This document shows, piece after piece, positions 1 to 7,383 of a stretch of 44,406 nucleotides of DNA. The stretch covers positions 1 through 44,406 of IMG/VR virus record IMGVR_UViG_3300028590_000037, one strand, 5' to 3'. The stretch is from a virus. A program made the position numbers and the translations under genes. The notes under the pieces are model-generated. The model did no database searches and had not been told where the DNA came from. It worked only from the letters and a program-made list of their open reading frames with translations. How positions within the stretch are numbered: the stretch's first letter is position 1; each line of letters begins with the position of its first letter.

Positions 1-2
1 TC

Positions 3-95
3 AAGCTAGAAGAACTGCGAGCAGAACTAGGTGAGCGTCAAAGGCAGAACAGTGCTGCGGCGGTAGTCCATCTGGAGGAGGAACGCAAGAAATGA
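3..95 (+). CDS. 3' end of a coiled-coil-like protein (partial)
   Basis: This is the tail of an open reading frame that enters from the left edge; the last 30 codons are visible and stop at TGA 93-95. The residues are dominated by Glu, Arg, Leu and Gln, as in a charged helix or coiled coil. The stop overlaps the ATG of the next gene (ATGA at 92-95), a typical translational coupling. Function cannot be assigned from this fragment. Confidence 0.6.
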   Translation, partial: KLEELRAELGERQRQNSAAAVVHLEEERKK

Positions 96-271
96 CGCTG
101 CGAGAGATTGTGGACGAATGCTGGAAGCTGGAGCGTAGTCTCTCGCGCCGTCAGGCAGACTCACCGGCAACTGTCCGTGAGGTAGAGCAACTGTCCTCCT
201 TGCTGCGGGAGGCAGTTGCGAGTATCGTGCGTGCAGCAGAAGTGTTCAAGGGTAACGGCGACATCAACTAG
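92..271 (+). CDS. Small hypothetical helical protein
   Basis: A 59-residue frame starting at ATG 92 inside the ATGA overlap with the preceding stop and ending at TAG 269-271. A GGAGGAGGAA stretch just upstream (about 74-83) is a strong ribosome binding site. The product (MTLREIVDECWKLERSL...) is predicted to be mostly helical and charged, without recognisable motif or membrane segment. Its position ahead of the ADP-ribosyltransferase and portal genes suggests a small phage protein of the late region, possibly between terminase and portal. Function unknown. Confidence 0.6.
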   Translation: MTLREIVDECWKLERSLSRRQADSPATVREVEQLSSLLREAVASIVRAAEVFKGNGDIN

Positions 272-298
272 TGAAGCTAGGGGAGAGGATACGCAAAA

Positions 299-477
299 TG
301 CGCAGATGGGGTATGGCTAATGAGACTACCTGCTGGCGCTGCGGCGGCACCAGCTGGATAGATGATGGTGCCGACGACGAAGCTGGTACTGGGCGTGCGC
401 AGAAGCCTTGCCCAGTGTGCGGTGGTACGGGTAGACTACCCGACGACCATGAGCGGGTGCTGCAAACATGCCAGTAG
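299..477 (+). CDS. Small zinc-ribbon protein (two CxxC knuckles)
   Basis: The product carries two cysteine knuckles, CWRCGGT and CPVCGGTG, spaced by about 25 residues. The second matches the CxxCxGxG element of DnaJ-type zinc-binding repeats. I chose ATG 299 because GGGGAGAGGA lies about 10 bases upstream; the frame stays open to GTG 271 (overlapping the preceding stop) and another in-frame ATG is at 314. The stop at 475-477 overlaps the start of the ART gene at 468. Seen: the paired CxxC motifs. Inferred: one structural zinc. A role in nucleic acid binding or in folding a large neighbour is possible but not shown. Confidence 0.6.
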
Positions 478-2987
478 GGATTCTCAAGCTCCCTGAAGGG
501 TTGATCAATAAGGCAGGCTTCAATCCCGAGCAGCCACGTGATGAAGGCGGTAAGTGGGTCGTTGGGGGTGGGGGCTCCTATAAGCCTGGCAAACCTATAG
601 ATGCCGCAACGATCATGACTCCCGAGGGACTAGCCCGGGCCAGGCAGATTATTGCCGACCAACCCAAGATACGTGCTCGTATAGACGAACTAAGTGCCGG
701 TATGAAGGCCATCCCGGATATTAACGACCCTGAGCATAAGCGTATGCTGGCAGAATGGAACCAGCAGGTCAAGCTCAATTTAGACATTAAGGACGAGTTG
801 GAGAACCTGACTTATCTGGAGCCAACGCGCAAGGTGTGGGTCTCCCTACCAGAGAACAGGATCGAGCTACCAGAGGTCAGTCCTAAGCCCGGGGATATTG
901 CTCTATTGCGTGAGATACCCAATGCCCGGGACTTCCTGGACGCGGCTAGTGAGTACCGGTCCAAGATGCTTAGGTTCGACCCGCTAGAGCGTGGGGAGCT
1001 AGCTGACTATGCTATAGCAGGGTCGGACTCGGTGAACGACTACCTTAGGTACGGGGTGTCCAGTTCCTTAGGTAAGGACGGCATGGTGAAGGCGATTGAT
1101 AAGTCGTTCGTAACAACTGACAAGCCAATGCTGCTGTTCCGGGGTGTTGACTTGGATATGCTGGATCATATTAAGAACTCTGCGCAAATACTCGACCGTA
1201 GCTACATGTCTGCGTCACTGGATAAGGACGTGGCGGTGGATTTTGCTACTGGTGGAGTTATGAAGCAGGCCCCGGACGAGGTTAGGGACGGTATACTGCT
1301 GAAGATTATGGTACCGCGTGGTGGCAAGTACTCTGTCCCTTCGGTGGCAGTGTCGGGTAAAGTGGAGCCCAGTGAGGAGAGCGAGATTATCCTACCCCGT
1401 AATACAATCCTGGAACCAGTTAAGTACATCCCTCGCAAGCGTACTGTAGCTATAGATGCGAAGGGTACGCTTAAGGAATACACCCTTCATGAATTCATTG
1501 TGCGGGCTAAGATCCCCACAACGCCCAACCCACTGCCTAAATTTAACAGCAGCAATCAGATACAGGTTATCAAAGCAGGCTTCGACCCCAACCAACCCCG
1601 TGGCGAGGACGGCCAGTGGTCGGAGTCTGGGGGTGGGGGTGGTGCTAGCAGTGGGAGCAGCGTCCCACGAGTGTCTGGGGGTAGCGCACCCAACCAGTAC
1701 AAGGACTGGTCCCGGACTGACGATGTTGTTAACGTCTTGAGTAGCATTGCTAAGTCCCAGAAGGTCAAGGATGCTATCTCAAAAGGTATTGCTGCCATTG
1801 TGGACCAGGCCTCAGGTAATCTGGGTGGTACTGAGAATATCACTAATCAGTATATTGACGAGGTGATTAACAACATAGGCGTGGTGGCGGCCGTCACGAA
1901 GGCAGACGCCAAGAAGCTACTGAAGCGGAGTGTTGATGCCTTGGTCAACCTACGCAAGCAACCCATAAAGAAGGCCCACAACGGGGGTGGGCCTGTTGAG
2001 GAGGACGACCCGGTCCTGGAGGTGTTGCTAAGGATACAGCGCCTGCTCGAAGAGATGGGCGACGAGGACGAGCCTGTAGAGAAGGCCGGTTATGATCCCG
2101 ACCAGCCCCGGGACGATAGCGGTCAGTGGACTAGCTCGGGTGGTGGGTTAACCGAAGGAGAGTTACGGGCCAAACTGAAAGATTTGGAGTTGGAGGAAGC
2201 ACGATTAATGGATGAGTCGAGACGTTTGTGGCAAGCCAAACCTGCAAGAGGCGCTTGGATGCCAGGCACACCAGAGTATGAAGCCAACGCGCGCCTAAAT
2301 GCCCAGTTGGATCGTGTCTACGACGAGAAGGACAGTGTTAAATTTAATCTAAATGTCTTCACGGACCCCCGAGCTAAGGATGGGGGTGGAGTTTGGGGTC
2401 AGGTTCCAGTTACAGCAATACAGGCAGTTACAACCTGGGATCCGGAATCCCGTAGAGACCGTATCAACGAGGACCAGCTAGAAGAGATTGTTCGTAACTT
2501 TGCTCTACCAGAGGACAGTAAGTTGTACCGTGGGGTATTTGGGGACTATGCAGAACAGGTTGCTAGCGCAAAGCCTGGTGAAATATTTGAATTAAGCAAA
2601 TCGGCTAGTACTAGTGACGACGAAGGTGTAGCTGTTAGCTACGCCTTGCGAACAAATGCTGATATAGATGTTATGCCTATTGCGGAACTAACCCAACGCT
2701 CGACCAGGGGGGTTCTGTTGGAGGTGACTGCACCGAAGGGCACTCCGGGTGTGCGGGCCGTAGCTGTTACGGACCCAGAGCTACTTGAGGACGAGGAGGA
2801 AATACAAGACATTATTGAAGGGGAGTGGATTTTACCACGGGGTACTAAATTGCGTGTAGATAGTATCACTAACGTACCCAAGAAGGCATCAAGTCAGTAC
2901 AGTACCTACGGACAGCTTCGCGATCCCAACTTCAAGCTGGAAGGAAGTGTGACCGTTATCAAGACCACGGTCGTAAAGGATAAATAG
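468..2987 (+). CDS. Dual-domain ADP-ribosyltransferase, candidate ejected virion protein
   Basis: The 839-residue product has two R-S-E class mono-ADP-ribosyltransferase domains, which transfer ADP-ribose from NAD+ to a target. Domain 1 (about residues 160-320) has Arg225 in LFRG, the SYMSAS motif at 245-250 (STS equivalent) and the ExE motif E304-S305-E306 followed by IILPRNT. Domain 2 (about 660-810) has Arg688 in LYRG, SASTS at 712-716 and E784-G785-E786 followed by WILPRGT. Both triads look complete. Each domain, and a middle helical segment (about 395-530), is preceded by a conserved linker of the type KAGFDPNQPR...GQW..GGG (from residues 15, 369 and 539). T4 Alt is a known precedent of a packaged ART injected with DNA; packaging here is inferred from the linker shared with two other proteins near the head genes. 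It lies just before the portal gene. Target unknown. Confidence 0.8.
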   Translation: MPVGILKLPEGLINKAGFNPEQPRDEGGKWVVGGGGSYKPGKPIDAATIMTPEGLARARQIIADQPKIRARIDELSAGMKAIPDINDPEHKRMLAEWNQQVKLNLDIKDELENLTYLEPTRKVWVSLPENRIELPEVSPKPGDIALLREIPNARDFLDAASEYRSKMLRFDPLERGELADYAIAGSDSVNDYLRYGVSSSLGKDGMVKAIDKSFVTTDKPMLLFRGVDLDMLDHIKNSAQILDRSYMSASLDKDVAVDFATGGVMKQAPDEVRDGILLKIMVPRGGKYSVPSVAVSGKVEPSEESEIILPRNTILEPVKYIPRKRTVAIDAKGTLKEYTLHEFIVRAKIPTTPNPLPKFNSSNQIQVIKAGFDPNQPRGEDGQWSESGGGGGASSGSSVPRVSGGSAPNQYKDWSRTDDVVNVLSSIAKSQKVKDAISKGIAAIVDQASGNLGGTENITNQYIDEVINNIGVVAAVTKADAKKLLKRSVDALVNLRKQPIKKAHNGGGPVEEDDPVLEVLLRIQRLLEEMGDEDEPVEKAGYDPDQPRDDSGQWTSSGGGLTEGELRAKLKDLELEEARLMDESRRLWQAKPARGAWMPGTPEYEANARLNAQLDRVYDEKDSVKFNLNVFTDPRAKDGGGVWGQVPVTAIQAVTTWDPESRRDRINEDQLEEIVRNFALPEDSKLYRGVFGDYAEQVASAKPGEIFELSKSASTSDDEGVAVSYALRTNADIDVMPIAELTQRSTRGVLLEVTAPKGTPGVRAVAVTDPELLEDEEEIQDIIEGEWILPRGTKLRVDSITNVPKKASSQYSTYGQLRDPNFKLEGSVTVIKTTVVKDK
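510..2147 (+). repeat. Three copies of the QPRD-GxW-GGG linker motif in the ART protein
   Basis: Copies begin at 510, 1572 and 2082 (residues 15, 369, 539). Each reads K-A-G-[FY]-[DN]-P-x-Q-P-R-(D/G)-x-x-G-(K/Q)-W and then a glycine run. They mark the starts of the two ART domains and the middle helical part. The same motif occurs three times in the protein at 33143-35245 and twice in that at 39870-41846. Motifs of this kind are known in many phage head-associated proteins; their function is not established to my knowledge. Confidence 0.8.
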
Positions 2988-2989
2988 AC

Positions 2990-3178
2990 ATGCCTAGGAC
3001 TCCCAAGGTTAACCTGCCCATGCTGCTGCGCACCGGCTTCGAGGTCGTGCGCGTGCGCGATAAGCCTATGGAGCCAGAGGCGGATCCCGAGGATACCCTC
3101 AACGACCTGCGGGCGCGGGTGAAGAAGGTTGAGAAGCAGCTAGTCGCTGCGCTCAAGCGTAAGAGGAGCGGAAAATAA
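2990..3178 (+). CDS. Small coiled-coil protein upstream of portal
   Basis: A 62-residue basic protein that begins three bases after the ART stop. The second half (EDTLNDLRARVKKVEKQLV...) has a heptad-like spacing of Leu and Val and ends in a Lys/Arg-rich tail. The TAA stop overlaps the portal ATG (TAATG at 3176-3180), so the two are probably translationally coupled. No motif is recognised. It may be a portal- or capsid-associated small protein, but this rests only on position. Confidence 0.65.
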   Translation: MPRTPKVNLPMLLRTGFEVVRVRDKPMEPEADPEDTLNDLRARVKKVEKQLVAALKRKRSGK

Positions 3179-4776
3179 TGGCTAGCGTACCCCGCCGCAA
3201 CGTTGGCTACGTCACACCGCCCCGGCGGGAAATCCACAGCTTCATGCCGGGACCAGCCCCGTCCAACCGGTTCTCCCCCTTCAAGGAACTGGGTACGTCC
3301 GGCATCGCGGTGTTTGGTGGGCGACCAGTCACCCACGAGAAGAGCGCCCAGGTCCGGGGGCCACAGCGCTGGATCACCTACTCGGAGATGGTGTCCAACA
3401 CGTCTATCATTGCGGCAGGGGTTAGGTACTTCCTGAATATTGTTGCCAACGCTGACTGGACCATGACGCCTGCAAACGACACGCCTGAGGCGCAGGAGAC
3501 CTCCGACCTGATCGAAGAGATCATTAACGACATGGTTACCCCCTTCCGGCGTGTTGCTCGGCGGGCGGCCATGTACCGCTTCCAGGGCTTCGGTATTCAG
3601 GAGTGGACAGCTAAGAAGCGGGCTGATGGCAAGATAGGCCTGGAGGATATTGAGGTACGGCCTGCCCACACCATCGATCGTTGGCAGATGGACGACAGGG
3701 GTTCGCTGGAGGGAGTGTGGCAGCTAGCCCCGCAGACTAGTGAATTTATCTACCTGCCCCGAGGCAAGATCCTGTACCTGGTGGAGGATACGCTCACTGA
3801 CTCCCCAGAGGGTATGGGGCTGTTTAGGCACCTGCTCGAACCCTACGAACGGCTCAAGAAATACCTGGTCCTAGAGGGTAGGGGTTTTGAGCGTGACCTG
3901 CGCGGTATTCCTATTGGGCGCGTCCCTTATAGGGCTATCGCGGGCTGGGTGGCTGACGGGGCGATGACGGCCGATGAGGGCCGTCGTATTACCAACGCTA
4001 TCGAGGACTTCGTTAAAATCCAGAGCAAAGCCGAGGATACCAGCATCGTTCTGGATAGTGCACCTTACGTAGTGGAGACCGAGGGTGGTAAGTCCGTCTC
4101 TGGCGTACCGCAATACGGCCTCGAGCTTCTAACGGGGCAGTCGCCTGACTTCCCCGGTCTGGCTAATGCAGTGCAGCGCATCAACGAGGAGATGGCACGT
4201 ATTATAGGCACGGAGCATCTTATGCTCGGGGGCGCGGGCGCGGCTAATAGAGCATTGTCGGAGGACAAGTCTAGGAATTTCTACCTGACAGTGAACGGCT
4301 CCCTGGACGATATCGGGGATGCTATGGACAAGGATATTGTGGCAGTTATCTGTGACCTTAACGGGATCAAGGACGAGCTCCGTCCCGAGGCCGCGCACTC
4401 CGACGTATCATTCCGCTCAGTGCTGGAGATAACCTCGGCACTGGGTCAGATGGCGGCGGCGGGCGCGGTGCTCACCCCGGATGATCCTGCTATCAATGAC
4501 GTGCGTGAACTCCTCGGCCTGCAAATGCCACCGGAGCCCACTCCGGAGCGTCTTGGCCTGTTGGGCTTCGGTCAGCAGGAGGAGGTCCCTGGTGAGGAGG
4601 GTGAGGGCTTCCCCAAGAAGGAGGAGTCCGTGCCGGGCAATGAGGAGGTTGATGAAATCGAGGACGAGGACCAAGAAGACCCCCGGCCTGGGCGGGGCAA
4701 GTTTGGCGCTAAGAAAGCAACTGTACGGCCCAATGGACGCAGCAAGGCAACTGTTCCTACCCTAAGAGGTAAGTAG
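3178..4776 (+). CDS. Portal protein (DUF935/Mu gp29-like)
   Basis: A 532-residue protein with features of the DUF935 portal family: the early SNTSIIAAGVRYFLNIV helix, the AMYRFQGFGIQEW segment, the IYLPRGKILYLVEDTLTDSPEGMGL region and the clip/wing part LLTGQSPDFPGLANAVQRIN with an RIIGTEHLMLGG motif. Portals form the dodecameric ring at one capsid vertex through which DNA is pumped and where connector proteins dock. Length is normal for the family. The C-terminal 60 residues are acidic then basic (Glu/Asp runs followed by Lys/Arg), as often seen in flexible portal tails. The terminase genes expected upstream are outside the window. A Mu gpF-like minor head gene normally follows closely but here lies about 26 kb downstream. 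Confidence 0.88.
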   Translation: MASVPRRNVGYVTPPRREIHSFMPGPAPSNRFSPFKELGTSGIAVFGGRPVTHEKSAQVRGPQRWITYSEMVSNTSIIAAGVRYFLNIVANADWTMTPANDTPEAQETSDLIEEIINDMVTPFRRVARRAAMYRFQGFGIQEWTAKKRADGKIGLEDIEVRPAHTIDRWQMDDRGSLEGVWQLAPQTSEFIYLPRGKILYLVEDTLTDSPEGMGLFRHLLEPYERLKKYLVLEGRGFERDLRGIPIGRVPYRAIAGWVADGAMTADEGRRITNAIEDFVKIQSKAEDTSIVLDSAPYVVETEGGKSVSGVPQYGLELLTGQSPDFPGLANAVQRINEEMARIIGTEHLMLGGAGAANRALSEDKSRNFYLTVNGSLDDIGDAMDKDIVAVICDLNGIKDELRPEAAHSDVSFRSVLEITSALGQMAAAGAVLTPDDPAINDVRELLGLQMPPEPTPERLGLLGFGQQEEVPGEEGEGFPKKEESVPGNEEVDEIEDEDQEDPRPGRGKFGAKKATVRPNGRSKATVPTLRGK

Positions 4777-4924
4777 CAATTTCGGTGTTGTGTAATACAG
4801 CGATGCGTCGTATTGTGATAAACGGGCCAGCTTGGCCCTAAACTAAAAAACGTGCCGCTAGAAAATACCAAGGAATAATGAGCGCGGCACATGCTCACAT
4901 TAAAAAAGCGCAGGAGTCGGGAAG
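4777..4924 (+). other. Intergenic region with two hairpins
   Basis: This 148-base gap follows the portal gene. It contains a short stem (GGGCCA 4824-4829 with TGGCCC 4833-4838) and a second perfect 7-bp stem, GTGCCGC 4852-4858 with GCGGCAC 4884-4890, around a 25-base AT-rich loop. Neither is followed by a T-run, so classical termination is not supported. A weak sigma70-like pair (TTGTGT ... 17 bases ... TATTGT, about 4786-4814) is visible but poor. It marks the junction between portal and the accessory region. Confidence 0.4.
4852..4890 (+). repeat. Inverted repeat GTGCCGC/GCGGCAC
   Basis: Perfect 7-bp inverted repeat with a 25-base loop, just after the portal gene. The same stem core forms part of the terminator at 32468-32509. 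The two sites bracket the fibre and sugar-enzyme region plus the minor head gene. Function unknown. Confidence 0.4.
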
Positions 4925-5143
4925 ATGGTTACTAAGGTTGGAGCACAAACGTATCCACCCAGTGTCAGTGTTGGCCCCGCGAAGGTCCCAACCCTTGAGG
5001 ATATGGAGGCTGAGGTCGCGCGTCTGCGCGCCAAGCTGGACGCCACCACTGAGTCCAAGCGCCGCAACCGCAAGGTGGCCCGCGAGTTGCTGTCGGAGCT
5101 CAAGAAGCTTCGCATCCATAAAGCCCAGCGGAGCCCCGTATGA
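4925..5143 (+). CDS. Small coiled-coil protein
   Basis: A 72-residue protein with a central coiled-coil-like stretch (LEDMEAEVARLRAKLDATTE, then a basic helix RELLSELKKLR). The ATG at 4925 is preceded by CAGGAG (about 4911-4916). The stop overlaps the next ATG as ATGA at 5140-5143. A longer frame over the same bases (4878-5156) is a Ser/Arg-rich shadow. No specific function can be given. Confidence 0.6.
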   Translation: MVTKVGAQTYPPSVSVGPAKVPTLEDMEAEVARLRAKLDATTESKRRNRKVARELLSELKKLRIHKAQRSPV

Positions 5144-5721
5144 TACACATCGTTGACGGGGCTGCTCAGGAACGCGACAAGTACGCGGAGATTTGGGCTT
5201 TTGAGCAGTACCGCAAAGCCAACTCCCCTGGCGAGGAGAACGTTGCCCGCTTCATGAGTGTCATGCAGCCGGAGCAGGGTTCTGTTATCCTGGACATTGG
5301 TTGCGGCTCGGGCATCGCCGGGCAAAAGTTCGGCGAGCATGGCCTAGACCCCTGGTGGTTGGATATCACGCCTGCTGCACTAAACCCGGACATCGATAGG
5401 CGGCGTTTCATCGAGGCCCCCCTCTGGGCGGACTGGCCCTCAAAGCATGGAAGTTGGGACTACGGGTTTTGCTGCGACGTCCTCGAGCACATCCCGCCTG
5501 TGTACACGATGCTGTGTATAGAGCGCATACTGTCAGGCTGTCACGTCGCCTGGCTACAGATCAGCAATCTCCCTGACAAGTTTGGCCCTGCGCTATTCGG
5601 GCAACCCTTGCACCTAACCGTGCAGCCCTATAGCTGGTGGCTGGTTCACCTGGCCACGGTTGGTGTCGTCATCGACGCTCGTGACCTGTGTGGTTCCTCA
5701 TTGTTTGTGGTGACGCGATGA
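5140..5721 (+). CDS. Class I SAM-dependent methyltransferase
   Basis: A 193-residue Rossmann-fold methyltransferase. SAM-binding motif I is VILDIGCGSG at about residues 49-58, and FCCDVLEHIPP is the usual motif IV/post-motif region. The C-terminal half has HLTVQPYSWWLVHL, similar to the HLSVYSHEWWGEHL segment of the methyltransferase at 22520 and to SEEWWRAQIA in the fusion at 25990, so these three form one subfamily. Substrate is not evident; neighbours suggest a sugar or small molecule rather than DNA, since no target-recognition domain is present. It overlaps genes on both sides by ATGA. Confidence 0.8.
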   Translation: MIHIVDGAAQERDKYAEIWAFEQYRKANSPGEENVARFMSVMQPEQGSVILDIGCGSGIAGQKFGEHGLDPWWLDITPAALNPDIDRRRFIEAPLWADWPSKHGSWDYGFCCDVLEHIPPVYTMLCIERILSGCHVAWLQISNLPDKFGPALFGQPLHLTVQPYSWWLVHLATVGVVIDARDLCGSSLFVVTR

Positions 5722-6629
5722 GCCTCTCAGTTGTAAAAGACTTTACGCGCATGAAGCGGGTGGAGTTCTCCGATGATAAGGGGAAGTGTAACACCCCTAA
5801 CGAGATCATCCTCGAGCAGGTGGCTAGCAGCATACGGCGTGGCCTGCCGCAGATCAGCCCCCACCCGGTTAATCCCAACATCGCCCTTCTGGTCTGTGGA
5901 GGGCCATCCCTGGAGAAGACCGAGAAGGAGCTACGGGAGGCCGTGTGGCGCGGTGGCAAGCTTATCGCCACCAACGGGTCGTACCAGTGGTGTATGGACC
6001 GCAACCTTAAGCCCACGGCGATGATCATGCTAGACGCCCGGGAGTTCAACTCCCGCTTTGTGGCGGAGCCCGTACCGCAGTGCCGCTACATCCTGGCCTC
6101 GCAATGCCACCCCAAGACCTTCGACCTGTGCAAGGACCGCGAGGTGTTTATCTGGCACGCAATTACAGGCGGCCAGCCGGAGTTGGATATGGTCAACGCT
6201 TTCTACTTCGAGCGTTGCTACCCCATTGTGTTGGGGACCACGGTAGGAATTCGTGCCATTTCGCTACTACGAATGATTGGCTTCACTTCCATCGAGATAT
6301 TCGGACTGGACAGCTGCTGGATGGACGACAAGCATCACAGCTACGACCAGCCCGAGAACAACCGTGACAGACGTGGGGAGGTGTGGCTTCGCGCCAAGGA
6401 CCGTGACGACTTGGCTAAGAAGTTTCTCTGCGCACCCTGGCATATGAAGCAGGCAGACGACTTCATGGTCCTGGTAAAGGATCGTGGGGATCTCTTCCAG
6501 CTTAACGTGCATGGCGACGGCCTGCTGGCAACTATCATCAGGACCGGAGCAGAGATCGAGATGTCCAAATCACTAGAGGAGGCGGTCAATGAAGACCAGC
6601 TACGAATGCCTGCGCACCCAACTGCGTAA
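5718..6629 (+). CDS. DUF115/Maf-like protein (MptE-like fold), putative glycan transferase
   Basis: A 303-residue protein with the core of the DUF115 family: NIALLVCGGPSLE (GGPSL at residues 61-65), LIATNGSYQWCMDRNLKPTA, then IVLGTTVGIRAISLLRMIGFTSIEIFGLDS. Family members include Maf flagellin glycosylation factors, which handle nonulosonic acid sugars, and 6-hydroxymethylpterin pyrophosphokinase MptE. ATG 5718 (ATGA overlap) is preferred to the in-frame GTG 5688, which would run far into the upstream gene. The context of glycosyltransferases favours a sugar role. The exact reaction is unknown. Confidence 0.72.
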   Translation: MSLSVVKDFTRMKRVEFSDDKGKCNTPNEIILEQVASSIRRGLPQISPHPVNPNIALLVCGGPSLEKTEKELREAVWRGGKLIATNGSYQWCMDRNLKPTAMIMLDAREFNSRFVAEPVPQCRYILASQCHPKTFDLCKDREVFIWHAITGGQPELDMVNAFYFERCYPIVLGTTVGIRAISLLRMIGFTSIEIFGLDSCWMDDKHHSYDQPENNRDRRGEVWLRAKDRDDLAKKFLCAPWHMKQADDFMVLVKDRGDLFQLNVHGDGLLATIIRTGAEIEMSKSLEEAVNEDQLRMPAHPTA

Positions 6630-7230
6630 CGAGGGTGCCCAATTCCACCTGGAGTTCTGCCCAGAACTCTTCCAATCCCGCCCCACGCTGCGCAAGCGGC
6701 TTATCAGTGGGGTGGCGGCCCTGGCCCTCGTGGTCGCGGCTATCAGCACGATGCGCAATCCCGCCGTCGCCATGGGTGCCGAGATGTACCTGGGCGCGGC
6801 CACAGCCTGGGCCTTCTACTACACGGCTAAGAAGTACCTGGGTACTGGCGACATCGACCTCGACAATGACTCCTTCCGTATGGCGCTGTTCACTTCGGCG
6901 TCCAACGCGGCGTCGTCAGCCAACCTTAGCGTGCTCGGTTCAGTCACGAACCAGATCGCGGACGGCAACGGCTACTCGACCTCGGGCAAGGCTCTGAGCA
7001 CCCTGTGGTCGACTGGGGCCTCGGCCTCGGAATACCGCTGGAATGCGGACGCTGTCATCTGGTCGGCCAGCGGTGGCAACATTGCCAACGTTCGGTACGC
7101 GGTGATCTTCGAGGTTGGTCAAGGTAAGTTGGTCTGCTGGTCGGCTCTGAGCACGGCCCAGTTCACGGTCAACGACGGCAACACTCTGACGGTGACCCCG
7201 AGCGCGAACGGGATCTTCGAACTGAACTAA
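6589..7230 (+). CDS. Virion-type beta protein with an N-terminal hydrophobic segment
   Basis: From about residue 78 (DIDLDNDSFRMALFTSAS) to the end the protein matches a family common in phage structural modules, with the familiar order SFRMALFTS, VTNQIADGNGYSTSGK, AVIWSASGGNIANVRYAVIF, and a C-terminal NDGNTLTVTPSANGIFELN. The first 63 residues are unusual for that family and contain one hydrophobic stretch (LISGVAALALVVAAI, about 38-53), followed by a short region that could be a signal-peptide end. The ATG at 6589 has a very good ribosome site (GAGGAGG, about 6574-6580) and overlaps the previous gene by 41 bases. Internal starts (ATG 6772 or 6784) would give the domain alone. It directly precedes the fibre genes, so a tail-fibre or decoration role is plausible. 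Confidence 0.6.
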   Translation: MKTSYECLRTQLRNEGAQFHLEFCPELFQSRPTLRKRLISGVAALALVVAAISTMRNPAVAMGAEMYLGAATAWAFYYTAKKYLGTGDIDLDNDSFRMALFTSASNAASSANLSVLGSVTNQIADGNGYSTSGKALSTLWSTGASASEYRWNADAVIWSASGGNIANVRYAVIFEVGQGKLVCWSALSTAQFTVNDGNTLTVTPSANGIFELN

Positions 7231-7275
7231 GCGGACGGTGGGCTAACAACTGGCACACGTCGTTTGCCTAAAGCA

Positions 7276-7308
7276 GGGGTGTGATTGCGCTAAAGCGTAA
7301 CACACCCC
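7276..7308 (+). terminator. Strong hairpin upstream of the fibre operon, terminator-like
   Basis: GGGGTGTG (7276-7283) pairs perfectly with CACACCCC (7301-7308), and the interior TTGCGC/GCGTAA continues the stem after one bulged A, with a G-T wobble and a 4-base loop. Only two T residues follow, so intrinsic termination is uncertain. It sits in the 153-base gap between the virion-type gene and the first fibre gene and could limit read-through or protect an RNA end. Confidence 0.5.
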
Positions 7309-7383
7309 TTGCCGCCATCTGGTGCCTAAGTGGCGATATTGGTCTTCAGCCAGTGATGGCCCGCTCGGTGAGGACCGAGGGCG

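Noticed and set aside
2959-3669. 236-codon minus-strand frame across the start of the portal gene
   Set aside because: Portal on the + strand is well supported; the minus product has no recognisable pattern.
4777-4924. Sigma70-like promoter TTGTGT-17-TATTGT
   Set aside because: Matches only 3 of 6 and 4 of 6 consensus bases; not good enough to call.
5140-5721. DNA methyltransferase of a restriction-modification system
   Set aside because: No NPPY/DPPY or PC motif and no target-recognition domain; it resembles small-molecule methyltransferases in the island.
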